From: Prorocentrum cordatum
Taxonomy: Eukaryota > Sar > Dinophyceae > Prorocentrales > Prorocentraceae
Direction of reading: 5' to 3'
DNA length: 47,500 nt
Assembly: GCA_963575745.1 (NCBI GenBank)
Contig: CAUYUJ010018726.1
Coordinates: forward strand, 1,041,112 to 1,088,611
The notes under the pieces were generated by a model, which was given only the letters and a program-made list of their open reading frames with translations, was not told the DNA's origin and did not search any database. Both the position numbers and the translations under genes were made by a program. Every line of letters starts with the position of its first letter. Position 1 is the first letter of the stretch. Positions 37,397 through 47,195 of this stretch are shown here, one piece after another.

Positions 37397-39085
37397 TCAT
37401 GAATCACTTGTGGAACTGCCGTCGGAACTGTTGGAGGAGTCGCCGGAGGTGTCGCTGTCTGGCCGCTCCTCACGGCAGGGGGTTCCCCGAGCACCGCTCC
37501 CGCCGGCGCCCCCGGACTTCGCAACGCCCTTGGCGGAGCCTCTCGCTCGGGCAGAGGTCTTGGCGGCCGGGCCAGCGGCACTCCCGGCAGCACCTCCCGG
37601 CTTGGCACCCCCCTGGGCGACGCCGCTCGGGGCAGCGCCGCCAAGCTTGGGGACGCCCTGGGCGGAAGCCATTGCTCGGACTGGAGCCTTGGCGGCCGGG
37701 CGAGCGGAACTCCCGGCAGCGCTCCCCGGCTCGTCGGCCCCCTGGGCGACGCCGCTCTCGGCATCGCCTCCAGGTTTCGCAGCGCTCTTGGCTTTAGGTC
37801 GTGCTCGGGCAGGAGCCCTGGCGGCCGCGCGGCCCCGCGCCCCGCCCATTTTTTTCCTCTCTGTCTCGGGGGCCAACTCCGACAAGCGAACCTCGTCGGG
37901 GTCCAAGCACGCAGAATTCGCCAACATCTCCGCCGCTCGAACGCGGGCCCTGGCTTTGTCAAGTTTTCTCCTCTCCTTCTCCCGTCGGCGAAGCTCCGCG
38001 GCGCCCACCTTGGCGCCCCCTGCCGGGGTCCCCGCCCAATCCTTGATACCGGCGACGTTCTCCACGCTGTACTTGTGCGGGCAGCGGCCCGTCTTGCCAT
38101 AATAAAAGCAAGTCGGAGTGATTACGCCATCTGATTCCATGCAAACGCAGTGGCGGCCCCAACGTTCCCGAAGCGCTTCCAAGGAAACTCTGCTGGGGGC
38201 CTCCTCCGTCGCGCCCTCCGTCTCGACGAGCACCCCGCTGGACACCCACAATTCCCGCAACTGGTCCTCGTGGAGTTCCCTTAACTCGCTCACAAGCGAG
38301 TTCGCGACGTCGACATCCACGGCCGCCTGCGTCCCCGCGCGCATGACCCAGCACGTCTTCCGACCACGGACGACTTTGCAGATGGGCGCCTGGTCTGTGT
38401 CCTTCGTCTTCGGGTACTCATCCACAATCCTTGGTATGGAAGGCAAGACGACGTTCTCTGTGCGGCCCGGGAACTTCTTAGCCAAGCCGTCCTCCATCAT
38501 CCAGCGATCTGGGTGCGTCGGCCGCACTCCAATGCGGCCGACGGGCGCCAGGAGACTAAAAGCGTTCTCCTCGTCCAACGGCTCCTCGCACTGAGCCTCC
38601 GCGAGCTCGCCGACAGCCCTGACCAGGTCAACCATGTTTCCGTCCCGCCGAACGTGGTTGACGCCTCGCTTCAGCGCGCTGTGGCCAGACTCCGGGGGTT
38701 GCTGTGAAGGGGGGCGCCCCTGCGCGTGCGGGGCTGAGGGCCCGTAGTGCCACGTGGCTGCAATGAGCGCCTGGCGGCCGTACCTCTGCCTCAAACGCTC
38801 AGTCGGCAGGGCGTGGCTTCGCAAGTACACGCGTTTGAAATAGCTCACCCAGCGGGGCGCCCTCCAGACGTGCACAATGCGTTTCTCCTGCTCCCGCCAC
38901 AGCAAACTAAACTGAGCTCGAGTTGGAAGCGTACTGTTTTCGTACACGTAAGCGCACGCCGCATTGATGTCTCTGCGATCCAGGCGCGGTCGCCGGCGCC
39001 AGCGGCGAGCAGTCTGGTTCTTGCGGAGGTTCTTGCAGAGGTGCCCGATCCCATGGGAGACTTTGCCCCCCTGCACGCACTTCCC
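37397..39085 (-). CDS. Unknown protein with CCCH-like motif and repeated Ala/Gly/Lys tail
   Basis: Minus-strand frame with strong protein-like text from about 39085 down to the stop at 37397. The first part (RRDINAACAYVYENSTLPTR, IVHVWRAPRWVSYFKRVYL) may be an upstream exon or domain. The ATG at 38635 begins MVDLVRAVGELAEAQCEEPL, followed by a globular region to about 38090 that includes CFYYGKTGRCPHKYSV, the start of a CCCH-type zinc finger, but the closing Cys-His pair is not obvious. The last 170 residues are low complexity: about three imperfect 40-residue repeats of the type PAAK...SA.GV.K.GGA..SGVAQG, histone-H1-like, and a Ser/Asp-rich end. A nucleic-acid-binding role is an inference. 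It could be a gag-like protein of another retroelement. The upstream part in other frames (to 39449) may belong to it. Confidence 0.55.
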   Translation of the reverse strand, partial: GKCVQGGKVSHGIGHLCKNLRKNQTARRWRRRPRLDRRDINAACAYVYENSTLPTRAQFSLLWREQEKRIVHVWRAPRWVSYFKRVYLRSHALPTERLRQRYGRQALIAATWHYGPSAPHAQGRPPSQQPPESGHSALKRGVNHVRRDGNMVDLVRAVGELAEAQCEEPLDEENAFSLLAPVGRIGVRPTHPDRWMMEDGLAKKFPGRTENVVLPSIPRIVDEYPKTKDTDQAPICKVVRGRKTCWVMRAGTQAAVDVDVANSLVSELRELHEDQLRELWVSSGVLVETEGATEEAPSRVSLEALRERWGRHCVCMESDGVITPTCFYYGKTGRCPHKYSVENVAGIKDWAGTPAGGAKVGAAELRRREKERRKLDKARARVRAAEMLANSACLDPDEVRLSELAPETERKKMGGARGRAAARAPARARPKAKSAAKPGGDAESGVAQGADEPGSAAGSSARPAAKAPVRAMASAQGVPKLGGAAPSGVAQGGAKPGGAAGSAAGPAAKTSARARGSAKGVAKSGGAGGSGARGTPCREERPDSDTSGDSSNSSDGSSTSDS

Positions 39086-39100
39086 CCCCCCCCCCCAGGA

Positions 39101-39449
39101 AAACCTGCTCGAGCCCAGAAAAATGGTCGAGGCCGAGCTGCCGCAAGCGCGGGAGACGCCGCCGATGGAGCTCCGACCGAACGGCCTGGATGGTTTTCTT
39201 GCATACGGAAGCGCCCTCCCGTGGGCGAACGCAAATGCATACCGGCAACGGAGTATTTCTCCAAACCCCCTTGATGCAGCGATACAAGTGCAGGTATAGG
39301 GCGCCCACAACGTAACCTTGCCACTGCGCCTTCCACGTGCAGTCCGCCGAGCCAGCCAAGCCATTCTCGCCGTCGAACACGCCGGCGGCGGACAGGCGCT
39401 GGAGCTCCACGAAGAACGGGTTCAGCAAGAAATAGAAAGACGTAATCAC
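39101..39449 (-). CDS. Possible upstream exon(s) of the 37397-39085 gene
   Basis: A different minus-strand frame begins ITSFYFLLNPFFVELQRLSA and DGENGLAGSADCTWKAQWQG and runs through HRRRLPRLRQLGLDHFSGLE up to a C15 run (G15 on the minus strand) at about 39087-39101, after which coding text continues in the 37397-39085 frame. Either an intron or a homopolymer length error lies at the G run. No motif recognised; hydrophobic residues near the start are not long enough for a confident membrane helix. Confidence 0.35.
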
Positions 39450-39486
39450 GTTGCCAACTTCCCAGGCCGCCCAGACTTGCTCCGCT

Positions 39487-39632
39487 AAGCCGCCGAGGCG
39501 TACGACCGGTAGCCTAAGCCGCCGAGGCTTACGATCGGTAGCCTAAGCCACTGAGGCTTGCAAACGGTAGCCTAAGCCACTGAGGCTTACAAACGGTAGC
39601 CTACGCCACTGAGGCTTGCGACCAGTAGTCCC
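39487..39632. repeat. 29-bp minisatellite (about five units) with internal inverted repeat
   Basis: Units of 29 bases of the form AAGCC-(GCCGA or ACTGA)-GGCTT followed by AC(G/A)A-CGGTAGCCT. AAGCC and GGCTT are complementary, so each unit can form a small stem-loop. Bases that differ between units (GCCGA versus ACTGA) lie mostly in the loop. Confidence 0.85.
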
Positions 39633-39654
39633 GACATCCGATGTCGATGCGATG

Positions 39655-39965
39655 TTAATTTGTTCGTATGTTCACATGTACATATGTCATACTCAATGCC
39701 ATATAGTATGATATGTCATATGTCATATACAATGTCAAATATAATGATATATTATGAATATATGTCATTTGTTATATATATATATATCTTTATGTTCATA
39801 TGTCATATACAACGGCATATGTCATATACATTGTCATATATGTTCTTTCCGTTTATATGATATATACAATGCCATATGTATTGATATGTAGTATACATAT
39901 ATTCATATGCAATGTTCATATTTCATAATATACACCTCACGTAGCATACTCACTAATTATAAACA
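39655..39965. repeat. AT-rich island with CATATGTCATATA-type repeats
   Basis: About 310 bases of AT-rich DNA built from degenerate words such as GTCATATACAATG and CATATGTCATA, rich in CATATG palindromes, between GC-rich flanks. No gene. Possible roles as unwinding or attachment DNA are not supported by anything else. Confidence 0.8.
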
Positions 39966-39989
39966 TACAAATGACTACATATGACAACT

Positions 39990-40055
39990 CGGGTCTCTGC
40001 CAATAGGGTCTCGGCCCATATGGTCCCTGCCCATGGGGTACTTGCCCATAGGGTT
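39990..40055. repeat. Approximately 15-bp repeat (GGGTCTCTGCCCATA-type)
   Basis: Four to five degenerate tandem units of 14-17 bases, each ending in CCCATA, CCCATAT or CCCATGG. Confidence 0.7.
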
Positions 40056-40269
40056 TGGTTGCACGTCTTAGGACGCTTGCGCGGGTGACAGAATGTTTTG
40101 GGAAAGCGAGCACAACGATTGGGGTCCCGAATCGGCTTATCGATGCCGATGCATGTCCTGGCGTCGTTCGCACGACGGGACTGAATACGTATCTATATGT
40201 GTACAACTATGCACACCCGTCCGTCGCAATGCCACGCGTGGCATGCGCCCCGAACGGTGGAGAGGGAGG

Positions 40270-40412
40270 GTGGGGAAGGATAGGGGGGAGGAAGAGGAGG
40301 AGGAGGAGGAGGAGGAGGAGGAGGAGGAGGAGGAGGAGGGGGAGGGGGGAGGGAGGGAGGAGGAGGAGGAGGAGGAGGAGGAGGAGAAGGAGGAAGAGGA
40401 GGAGGGGGGGAG
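40270..40412. repeat. (GAG)n/(GGA)n microsatellite
   Basis: Purine-only strand over more than 130 bases. Poly-Glu/Arg and poly-Pro/Leu frames here are artefacts. Confidence 0.9.
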
Positions 40413-40925
40413 GGGCGATTTTCCAAATCAAAATACGATCGAGTTCGCACTTAACGCGGTAACATGTGCTCACCCCCAATAGTGCATACGAGCGGCGGTC
40501 TACGCTGCACGCTGCTAGCCCCATGGCTACGGGTGGGAATTCGCGGCGGTCCGTTGCGCCTCCCAGGTCGGCCCCGTCCCCCGCGGCCGTTTCCATATTG
40601 GCCCCGCCCCTGTTCCAAACTTTGTTTTCGACGCCGCCAGGGCATTTATTCTGTCGATATCATCATCCAAAGCACATGCTTTCACGAAAAAACCATGCGC
40701 GGGAAGGTAACGGTCCACATAAGCCCGATGCATACGCATATTTGTACAACGCACGGGCGACACAAGGCGACGCACGGTCCAAGTTCATTCCCATTACAGC
40801 TGCTGTCAGCGAGCAGTGCAATGTCTAACTTATAACGGGTGGATCGCTAGAGCCAGCGCACTCCCACCCCCAGGGGCGCCAAGTTTACACCGACTCCCCC
40901 GCACTAACGACGGAGAGGAGCGGAT
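40413..40925. other. No supported gene
   Basis: Mixed-composition sequence between two purine-rich repeats. Frames of 80-130 codons overlap on both strands without motifs. The word CAATAGTGCAT at 40478 also occurs near the retrotransposon 3' end (AATAGTGCAT at 16621), too short to infer kinship. Confidence 0.4.
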
Positions 40926-41100
40926 GACGCATAAGGAGGAAGAGGAGGGAGGGAGAGGATACCCAGGAGGGACGAGGAGGGGAGGACGGACGAGGAGGAG
41001 GAGGAGGAGAAACGGGAGGAGGTGGAGGAGGAAGATGACGGAGGAGGGGGCGGACCGTGGAGGGAGGAGGAAGGAAGAGGACGGGAGGACTAACGACAAC
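40926..41100. repeat. (GGA)n-rich purine tract
   Basis: Degenerate GGA/GAC repeats on the + strand, about 175 bases. Confidence 0.8.
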
Positions 41101-41283
41101 GACGGGTGAAAATGCAAGTAAGGCGATCGACCCAGGCTCGGACTCGGAGCGGTGGTCACAGGTCGGGTCGGGTCGGCCCTCAGTGCGGCGAGAGCGGCCG
41201 CGGCGGGGCGAGGGGGCCAGCCTCCCGCGAGCCCAGCGCCCGTCGTTCCTTCCCGCACGCCCCCTTTCATCCTTCATCGCATG

Positions 41284-41371
41284 GTCTCTCCCCCTCCTCT
41301 TCCTCCTCCTCCTTCCTCCCCCCCCTCCTCCTCCTCCTCCTCCTCCTCCTCCTCCTCTTCCTCCTCCTCCG
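41284..41371. repeat. (CTC)n pyrimidine tract
   Basis: CTC repeats on the + strand, the complement type of the GAG tracts at 40270-40412 and 40926-41100, so the three can pair as a long-range inverted repeat. Confidence 0.9.
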
Positions 41372-41470
41372 CGGGTCAACCGAGGGTCGCTGGAGAGTCC
41401 CAGGGCCCTTTGGAGGGTCACCAGAGAGTCCCTGGAGAGTTCCAGTTGCTTCCCGGAGAGTGTAGCTTAG
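41372..41470. repeat. Degenerate GGAGAGTCCCTGG-type repeats
   Basis: Six or so loosely spaced words of the type (G/C)TGGAGAGT(C/T)CC and TTGGAGGGTCACC. They resemble the TCCAGGGG-type repeats of the duplicated unit in general character only. Confidence 0.55.
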
Positions 41471-42500
41471 AGGAGTTAGTACTTTGTTACTTGAACGTGC
41501 GCGGGGGGGAGGGTTAACAGCCCAGCGGTCGCGCTCAAGCCCCAAATGCCTTCCTTCCTACTCTCGTCGTCGTTGGATGATTCCATCGTGTCTTTGCATG
41601 TCGGTGGCGTAGTTGGTGTGGTCTGTTCGTCGTGTGCCGCGCTGTCTTCCCTGGAGGGCGATCGTCGTCGTCTTCTATGAGTTTGCTGGTTCCTACCTGT
41701 TTCCCACTTGCAAGCTACGTACCGAGAGGAAAGAGTGCATCGACCCGGATGTCCACAGCTACAGCAGTTGCGTCGGGGCGTGTAAGGCCGCGTCTGCCAT
41801 GCCAGGGAGCGGCGCGATTGCAGAAGGAGTCTACGACGCGAATCAGCCTACATAATTGCGTTCCCTTTCCCAATGCATTGAGATGCGATGGGGCCGGGGG
41901 CGTTTGGCCAGCAGCCCCAATCATTTATGGGAGTCTCAGGGCTGCTGTGTAGGTCTCAGAAGTTTCGATGGGTTAGAGCGGTGTGTGTCCTCACTTGTTT
42001 TTTGTTTCTCTCTCTCTCTCTCTCTCTCTCCCTCGCTTGTTTGCTCCCATCTTCTCTGTCTATGTCTCTGTTCAGTCTGCTGTGTCGTCCCGCCAGCCGC
42101 CGACTGAACGGTGTAGGAGCAGCACTATGTGCAAGAGAAGGGAGAGAAATAGCGAGAGAGATCGAACAGGTGGGCGGGTGCTGTTGATATGAGGTATGGG
42201 CTGGCGTGGCTCTTGGCTACTATCTGTGTGTTCCCAGCTTCGCTGTCTTATTTCTTCCTCCTCCCAGTAAGTGGAGCTCCCTTCTGGGAACACGGTTCCT
42301 CCTGAGGGGTGTGCCGAAAACAGTGAGAAAAATGCCCAGGGCGTTTTTAAGAAGAACCGAGCACATGATACAATGCGTGCGCAGTCGTTTCTCTCGACAG
42401 TTCATATTGCAAGAAATGAAGGCATACCACAAAGTCCACGCGCACACATATCGAAACCACATTGAAACCACTAGCTTTGAAATACTTTCAACAACAATAA
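41471..42500. other. No supported gene; short (CT)n at 42008-42032
   Basis: Composition is less GC-rich and several 60-130 codon frames occur, but none has a recognisable domain or repeat-free support from a second frame. A 24-base CT run lies at 42008-42032 with TTTTTTTGTTTC before it. Confidence 0.4.
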
Positions 42501-42508
42501 GTATGAGC

Positions 42509-42585
42509 ACGCACACACACACACACACATACACACACACACACACACGCGCGCGCGCACGCACACACGCACGCACACACGCAGG
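42509..42585. repeat. (CA)n/(CG)n microsatellite
   Basis: CACACA repeats, interrupted by a GCGCGCGC segment, then CACGCACACACGCA. Such alternating purine-pyrimidine DNA can adopt Z-form. Confidence 0.9.
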
Positions 42586-43130
42586 CCTGTCATAACATCG
42601 TGCAGAATGTTTGACCAGGCGCACTGGCTGGAAACATCGGACAACAACATTATTTAAGCAATCTTGTTCGGACCCCGCATCCTCAGCTCACCACGCGGTG
42701 CAACTGCGTTGATTTAGCATGCGCGTCCACTGCACGAATCCGTATCAAATCACACCATGTGGACCACGCGCGCTTCGCCACGCGCGCATGTCGAAACCCT
42801 TCTAAATCATTGGCTCTGGAAGACCTGGCGTGATTTGTCAATGCCGAGTTTGTCAGAGGTATGTTTTGTTTGCACGCGCACTTCCTCAGCATTACTCTCA
42901 CCAGCGCCCTCGCATCACCGCCGTCATTGTCACCTTCAATCGTCGTCATTGCCGCCATTACCAGTCATCCAATCTTGGAGATATGGGCATCATCACCGTC
43001 TTTGTCGTCACCAGCATCGGTTTTATCCTCGGCCTTGCCATGGTCATCGTCATCATGGCCACCACCGTCGCTACTATCATCATCTTTGATGGCTTTGTCG
43101 TCGTTGTCATGATATCGCGCCCGCCCGAAC
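42586..43130. other. No supported gene; interrupted (ATC/GTC)n stretch
   Basis: From about 42895 to 43110 the DNA is rich in CATCAC, CGTCATC and CCATC words. The apparent membrane protein in one frame (Ile/Val/Thr-rich) comes from this repeat and is not taken as real. Confidence 0.45.
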
Positions 43131-44580
43131 CACCGACCCGCATTGAAGTGCCCGCGCGCCAGCGCGGCCTTTGAGACGCGTTGAGCAGGTTTCATCATCA
43201 GTTGTGCCAGACAAGTTGGCCGCTTTGCGCACGAGTTTGCGCGCGCCAGCGCGGCCGCAGAGATAGGCCAGCCAGTGCCAAGCAGTCACCGCAATCGCAG
43301 CCGATGGGTTTGCAAAACAAGTTGTGGGTGAGAGGGTGGGATTTTTGCGCGAGCAGTGGGGTCGAGCACTGATGATCAGTTGCGCCGCGTAGCTTGCACG
43401 ACCTAGGTGGCACACCGAAATCGCAAGAATCCACTTTTTTGGCGCCCGCGCTGGCAATCGTTGCCTAGTTGCGTTCGGGGAGCGCCTTGGATGCTGATCG
43501 GTGGCTCCTTCAGCCTCCTGCGGACAGACTGGGGCCTTTAAATGGTTTCACCATCTCGCGCTGGCATCGTGGCGTGTTGCAGCCGCCGTGGGGTTGCCTT
43601 TGGCTGCCCCTGGGCCGCATCCAGGAAGGCAGAAGACAACGCACCAACGCACCAGGCAGTAAACATGAAAGTGGCGACTGTAGGGGGGAAGGGCGCAAGG
43701 AGGGGGGGGATCGCCACAGAAAGATTTCATACTCCCTACCAGAGCCAACAGTCGAAGAAGACCACATGCCATAAACAAAAACTTTCGACGCTCCGCGCGG
43801 ATTTCTTGGATCTTCGTTGGGGCCCCCTTGGCGGCGCCTCCAGCGCCGCACCTGGCGCGCTCCGCGCGCCGGGGATGGGGGGTCAGCAGGCGCGGATCCA
43901 TGAAACCCGCCTGGATCTCCCAACGTTTAGGTTTATGCCGTTGATTCGTCTTCTGGACAGGTTTTCTGATGCCCCAGCGTGTTGACGGCACGTTGGCGAT
44001 CATACAATGGCCATTGTAATTGTACGTAGGAGGGTAAATGCAAACGGTGGACATGTACATGCAATTGTCAGGCAAACGTGGGGGCACGTGAAGTCGCAGC
44101 GGCGAGGAAGCATCAGGAGGCGATTGCACACGTAAGCGTATCTACCGTGTACGTGTAGAGGAAACGGTAGACGTAATGAGTTATGGCAAGAAAGCAATGC
44201 CTCGGACGACTGCAATGATACCTGCTGGGAATGGTGGCAGAAGCCAAACCAGCTTGAAGTGACGCGTGAAACAATCATATGTTCTTCGTGATGTTACATG
44301 GTGAACTTTGCGGTACAATGGGACGGCTCCGCCCATATAATGCGAGTTTGATGCAGCCTTCCCTCGGAGCACAAATGGAGGATGGGTCTTCCCCCAGAGC
44401 AGGCACGATGCCCTCGTCTGGTTTTACAGGGTGGCCCTTGTCGCTGTCTGTCGAGCAGGCTGCCTCAATGCCGTTCGTCCTTGTCTTTGCAGTGCTCCAC
44501 GTGTGGACTGCACCAGCGACCTCCTTGGAGGGGATCGTTGACCCGTGGGCGTAGGAAAGGCCTCTGGAGCCAGAACTACC
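43131..44580. other. No supported gene; short local repeats
   Basis: GCGCGCCAGCGCGGCC occurs twice, at about 43153-43168 and 43247-43262, and ATCAGTTG(T/C)GCC twice near 43195 and 43375. No frame carries a recognisable domain. Confidence 0.4.
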
Positions 44581-44611
44581 CACAGCCCCTGTCAAGAGCG
44601 ACGAACATATT

Positions 44612-44751
44612 CGTATCCGCGCCCTCGCGGTCAGAATTCTGGGGCGCTATCCCGCGGATACGCGCTCGCATGGTTACGTTCCGCGCGGAATATCATCGAA
44701 AACACGCCACGTATCGGCCAGGGGCCTACGGGCCCAGAGGCCGCGGATACG
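44612..44751. repeat. Triple 10-mer CGCGGATACG, one copy inverted
   Basis: CGTATCCGCG at 44612-44621, and its complement CGCGGATACG at 44653-44662 and 44742-44751. The first pair could form a stem with a 31-base loop. Confidence 0.7.
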
Positions 44752-45968
44752 GATATGTGTTTCCCCCACGAGGGGATGCAGGCGTGTGTGTGTGAAGTTG
44801 GTTCGCGATTGCAAGTGCCACCAAGGCCATGGTTATCCATGATCCGTGTGTGGAGGGGGTGCACGGAGGCAGGGTGACGTGGCCTGGCAGAGCATATACA
44901 CGTGTTGCAGAGCGAAAGGTTGTTTTGACCCTGGCAGCAGTATGCTTATATCATGTTCGGACTTGTAGCAGCCCTCTGACTGCTTCTCGATCCGCGCACA
45001 GCCTTCCGAGTGGACTACGGCCTTGCAGATCCTCGAGGATAGTTCGCGCTGCAGGGTTGTCCCTCGCAGAGGGTGCTATCGTCCTTTCGGGACGATCGAA
45101 ATGGATATGGAAAGAATGGGTACGATGCCCAACAACGGGTTCTTGTTTATTTTGAACAGGACTCGTTGTCCGCGCCGCCGCGGATGGTGTTCCCTGGAGA
45201 GAGGAAGCCGCTTGCCCAACAGCGGCCGCTGTCTGTCTTGGGCAGTATGCTGTTGAGCATTGTGCCAATTTTTTCCGTACCCGTTTCAGGCGTCCAAATG
45301 TTTTGTTCGGTGCGAACATGGTTGCCGGATTGGCAGCACGCGTCCGAGACACGAGCGTCCAGCTTGCATTTGCTTATCCTTGTGCCACTCTCGCAGTTCG
45401 TTTGGTACATTTAACTCGTAGTTTCCCTTTTCGGCCTCTCCTCCCACACCTGGGCGGCGCGCAGAAGAAGGTAGGACCAGGGGAGCGGCCGAATACGAAG
45501 ACCCACGACTCTTGGACGGTATGGGGCGCTTGGTTGCCCCCATCAGACCAGTGCCTCTTGCTCGCCTCCTGCTCACCTTCCCCACTGCCTCATCCTCGCC
45601 CTCTCCTCCCTCATCCCTCCCCCCTCCCTCCTCCCTCCCTCCTCCATCCTCCGTCGCCCCTCCCCACTCCTCCCGAGTACATGCTCCCGCCTTCCGCTTG
45701 CGTTTCCCCACCCTCGTTCCCTCCCTCCCGTGCCCCCCGTCCCCCTCCCCTCCTTCCCTCCTTTCCACGTGGTCTTCCATCCCGTGTCCCTGACCTTCTC
45801 TTCCCTCTCATGCTCTCCCTCCTTCCCTCGTCTTCGCTCATCCAATCGTCTGTTCTCCCCTCCCCCCCCTCCCTCTCTCCCTTTTTCCACACCTCCTCAG
45901 ATTCATCTCTAGTGGCCTTCGGTCCATCCCTCCACCGTGCCTGGGCTGTGGGTCAGCGTCCTTAGGGA
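44752..45968. other. No supported gene; C/T-rich low-complexity stretch at 45590-45895
   Basis: Several overlapping frames but no motif. From about 45590 to 45895 the + strand is almost purely pyrimidine (CCCTCC, CTTCC) and encodes Pro/Ser or, in antisense, Gly/Glu/Arg, which is artefactual. Confidence 0.45.
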
Positions 45969-46110
45969 TGGCTTGGGGCCTGTTCGGAGCGCTCTCGGGG
46001 GCATCTGGGGTGCAGTTTTGGGGCCTCTTGGGAGCCTCTGGAGGGCCGCTTGGAAGCCTCTGGAGGGAATTCTTGGGGCTTCCTGGGGGCCTCTTGGGCT
46101 CCGCTCGTCC
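45969..46110. repeat. Degenerate GGGGGCCTCTTGGG-type repeat, block 1
   Basis: About seven units of 18-22 bases containing GGCCTCTTGGG, GGAGCCTCTGGAGGG and similar. A related block lies at 46765-47150. Confidence 0.7.
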
Positions 46111-46764
46111 TAAAGATGCCCTTGCATGTTTTTACCGCTTTTAACCCGGCGTCTTGAACATCGTTGTTTAAGAGCGTCTAGGTCACAACAAAAATACGGA
46201 AACGCGAACATAATCGTTTTGTATATTCGTAGCTAGGTTTTGTTCAGCGTTTTCAGATCAGTTGATTGCGCTGTTTGACATTGCCGTTTACGTCGTCCTC
46301 AATTCATCCTCCTGGGTACTATCATATTGTCGTTTTGCGCCTCTCCGGCAGTCGCTGCTGGCTGGTCGGGGGGGCCTACGGGCCTGTGTCGCGCTGGAGT
46401 TCGACCGTTTTTTTTTGTCACGTGTTTTGATTCGGCCGTTCTTGGGGCGTTTTGTTGTCACTTTTTTGGGATCTGGCCGCGGAGCGGGAGGTCGGGAGGG
46501 AAGACGGCATGAACGGGAGATCGGGAGCGAAGACGGCAGGGAAGATAAGGAGCAGCCCTCGACGAGAAAGCAAAAAACATTAAGCAAATCTGATCCACAG
46601 CGACGGGCCAAACAACGCGAAACAATTAGTTTGGTTCGCTTGAAGAGCGTCGCATTTTTCACCGTTCTTAGGCTGTCAAGAGCCCAAGGTGCAGAACACG
46701 ACTACTATTGGCAGCAAAATGGCCAGGGCGGTTGTTGGGCCTCCTGCTCTCGGGACTGAGGGTT
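46111..46764. other. No supported gene
   Basis: T-rich and mixed sequence. A 165-codon frame on + and a 124-codon frame on - overlap each other at 46262-46759 and neither shows a domain. The sequence between the two CCTCTTGGG repeat blocks is otherwise plain. Confidence 0.4.
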
Positions 46765-47150
46765 CGAACTGTCCGTTCGGGTCTGGGCGCCCTCTTGGAG
46801 CCGAATCGACCTGCCTTGGAGCCCTCTTGGGCCGTTTTGGGATCCTTTTGGAGGCCTCTTCGGCTGTCTTGAGGCGATGTTGGGGGCCTCTTGGGCCGTC
46901 TTGGAGCGGCGGGAAGCCGAACATCATACAAAAACCCTACGTGAAATCAATGATTTTCGCCTCTTGGGCCCCTCTTGGGGGTGCTTTTGGCGGCCTCGTG
47001 GGGCGTCGTCGAGGCTTCTTGGGCCGTCTGGAGACCATCTCTAGCGTCTTGGAACAATCTTCCGGCGATTCTGTGCCCTCCTGGACCGTGTGGGCGGCCT
47101 CTTGGGGCTCTCTTGGTCCGTTCTGGAGCTCTCCTGAGCGAGGGGGCCGT
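46765..47150. repeat. Degenerate GGCCTCTTGGGCCGTCTTGG-type repeat, block 2
   Basis: About 18 units, near 20 bases each, built on GGCCTCTTGGGCCGTCTTGGAG with point changes and interrupted by a short unrelated piece at 46920-46960. Related to block 1 at 45969-46110. Confidence 0.75.
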
Positions 47151-47195
47151 CCCGGAGGCCCACTCGAAACACCCCGGAAGCGCCCGGTAGCGCCC

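Noticed and set aside
42860-43174. Small Ile/Val-rich membrane protein
   Set aside because: The hydrophobic run comes from interrupted ATC/GTC repeats, and overlapping frames look equally protein-like.
43508-43530. GGCTCCTTCAGCC as an out-of-element hairpin copy
   Set aside because: The loop is five bases, there is no bulged C, and no outer stem forms.
45303-45965. 220-codon Pro/Ser-rich ORF
   Set aside because: Most of it is a pyrimidine-only low-complexity tract, and antisense frames are open too.
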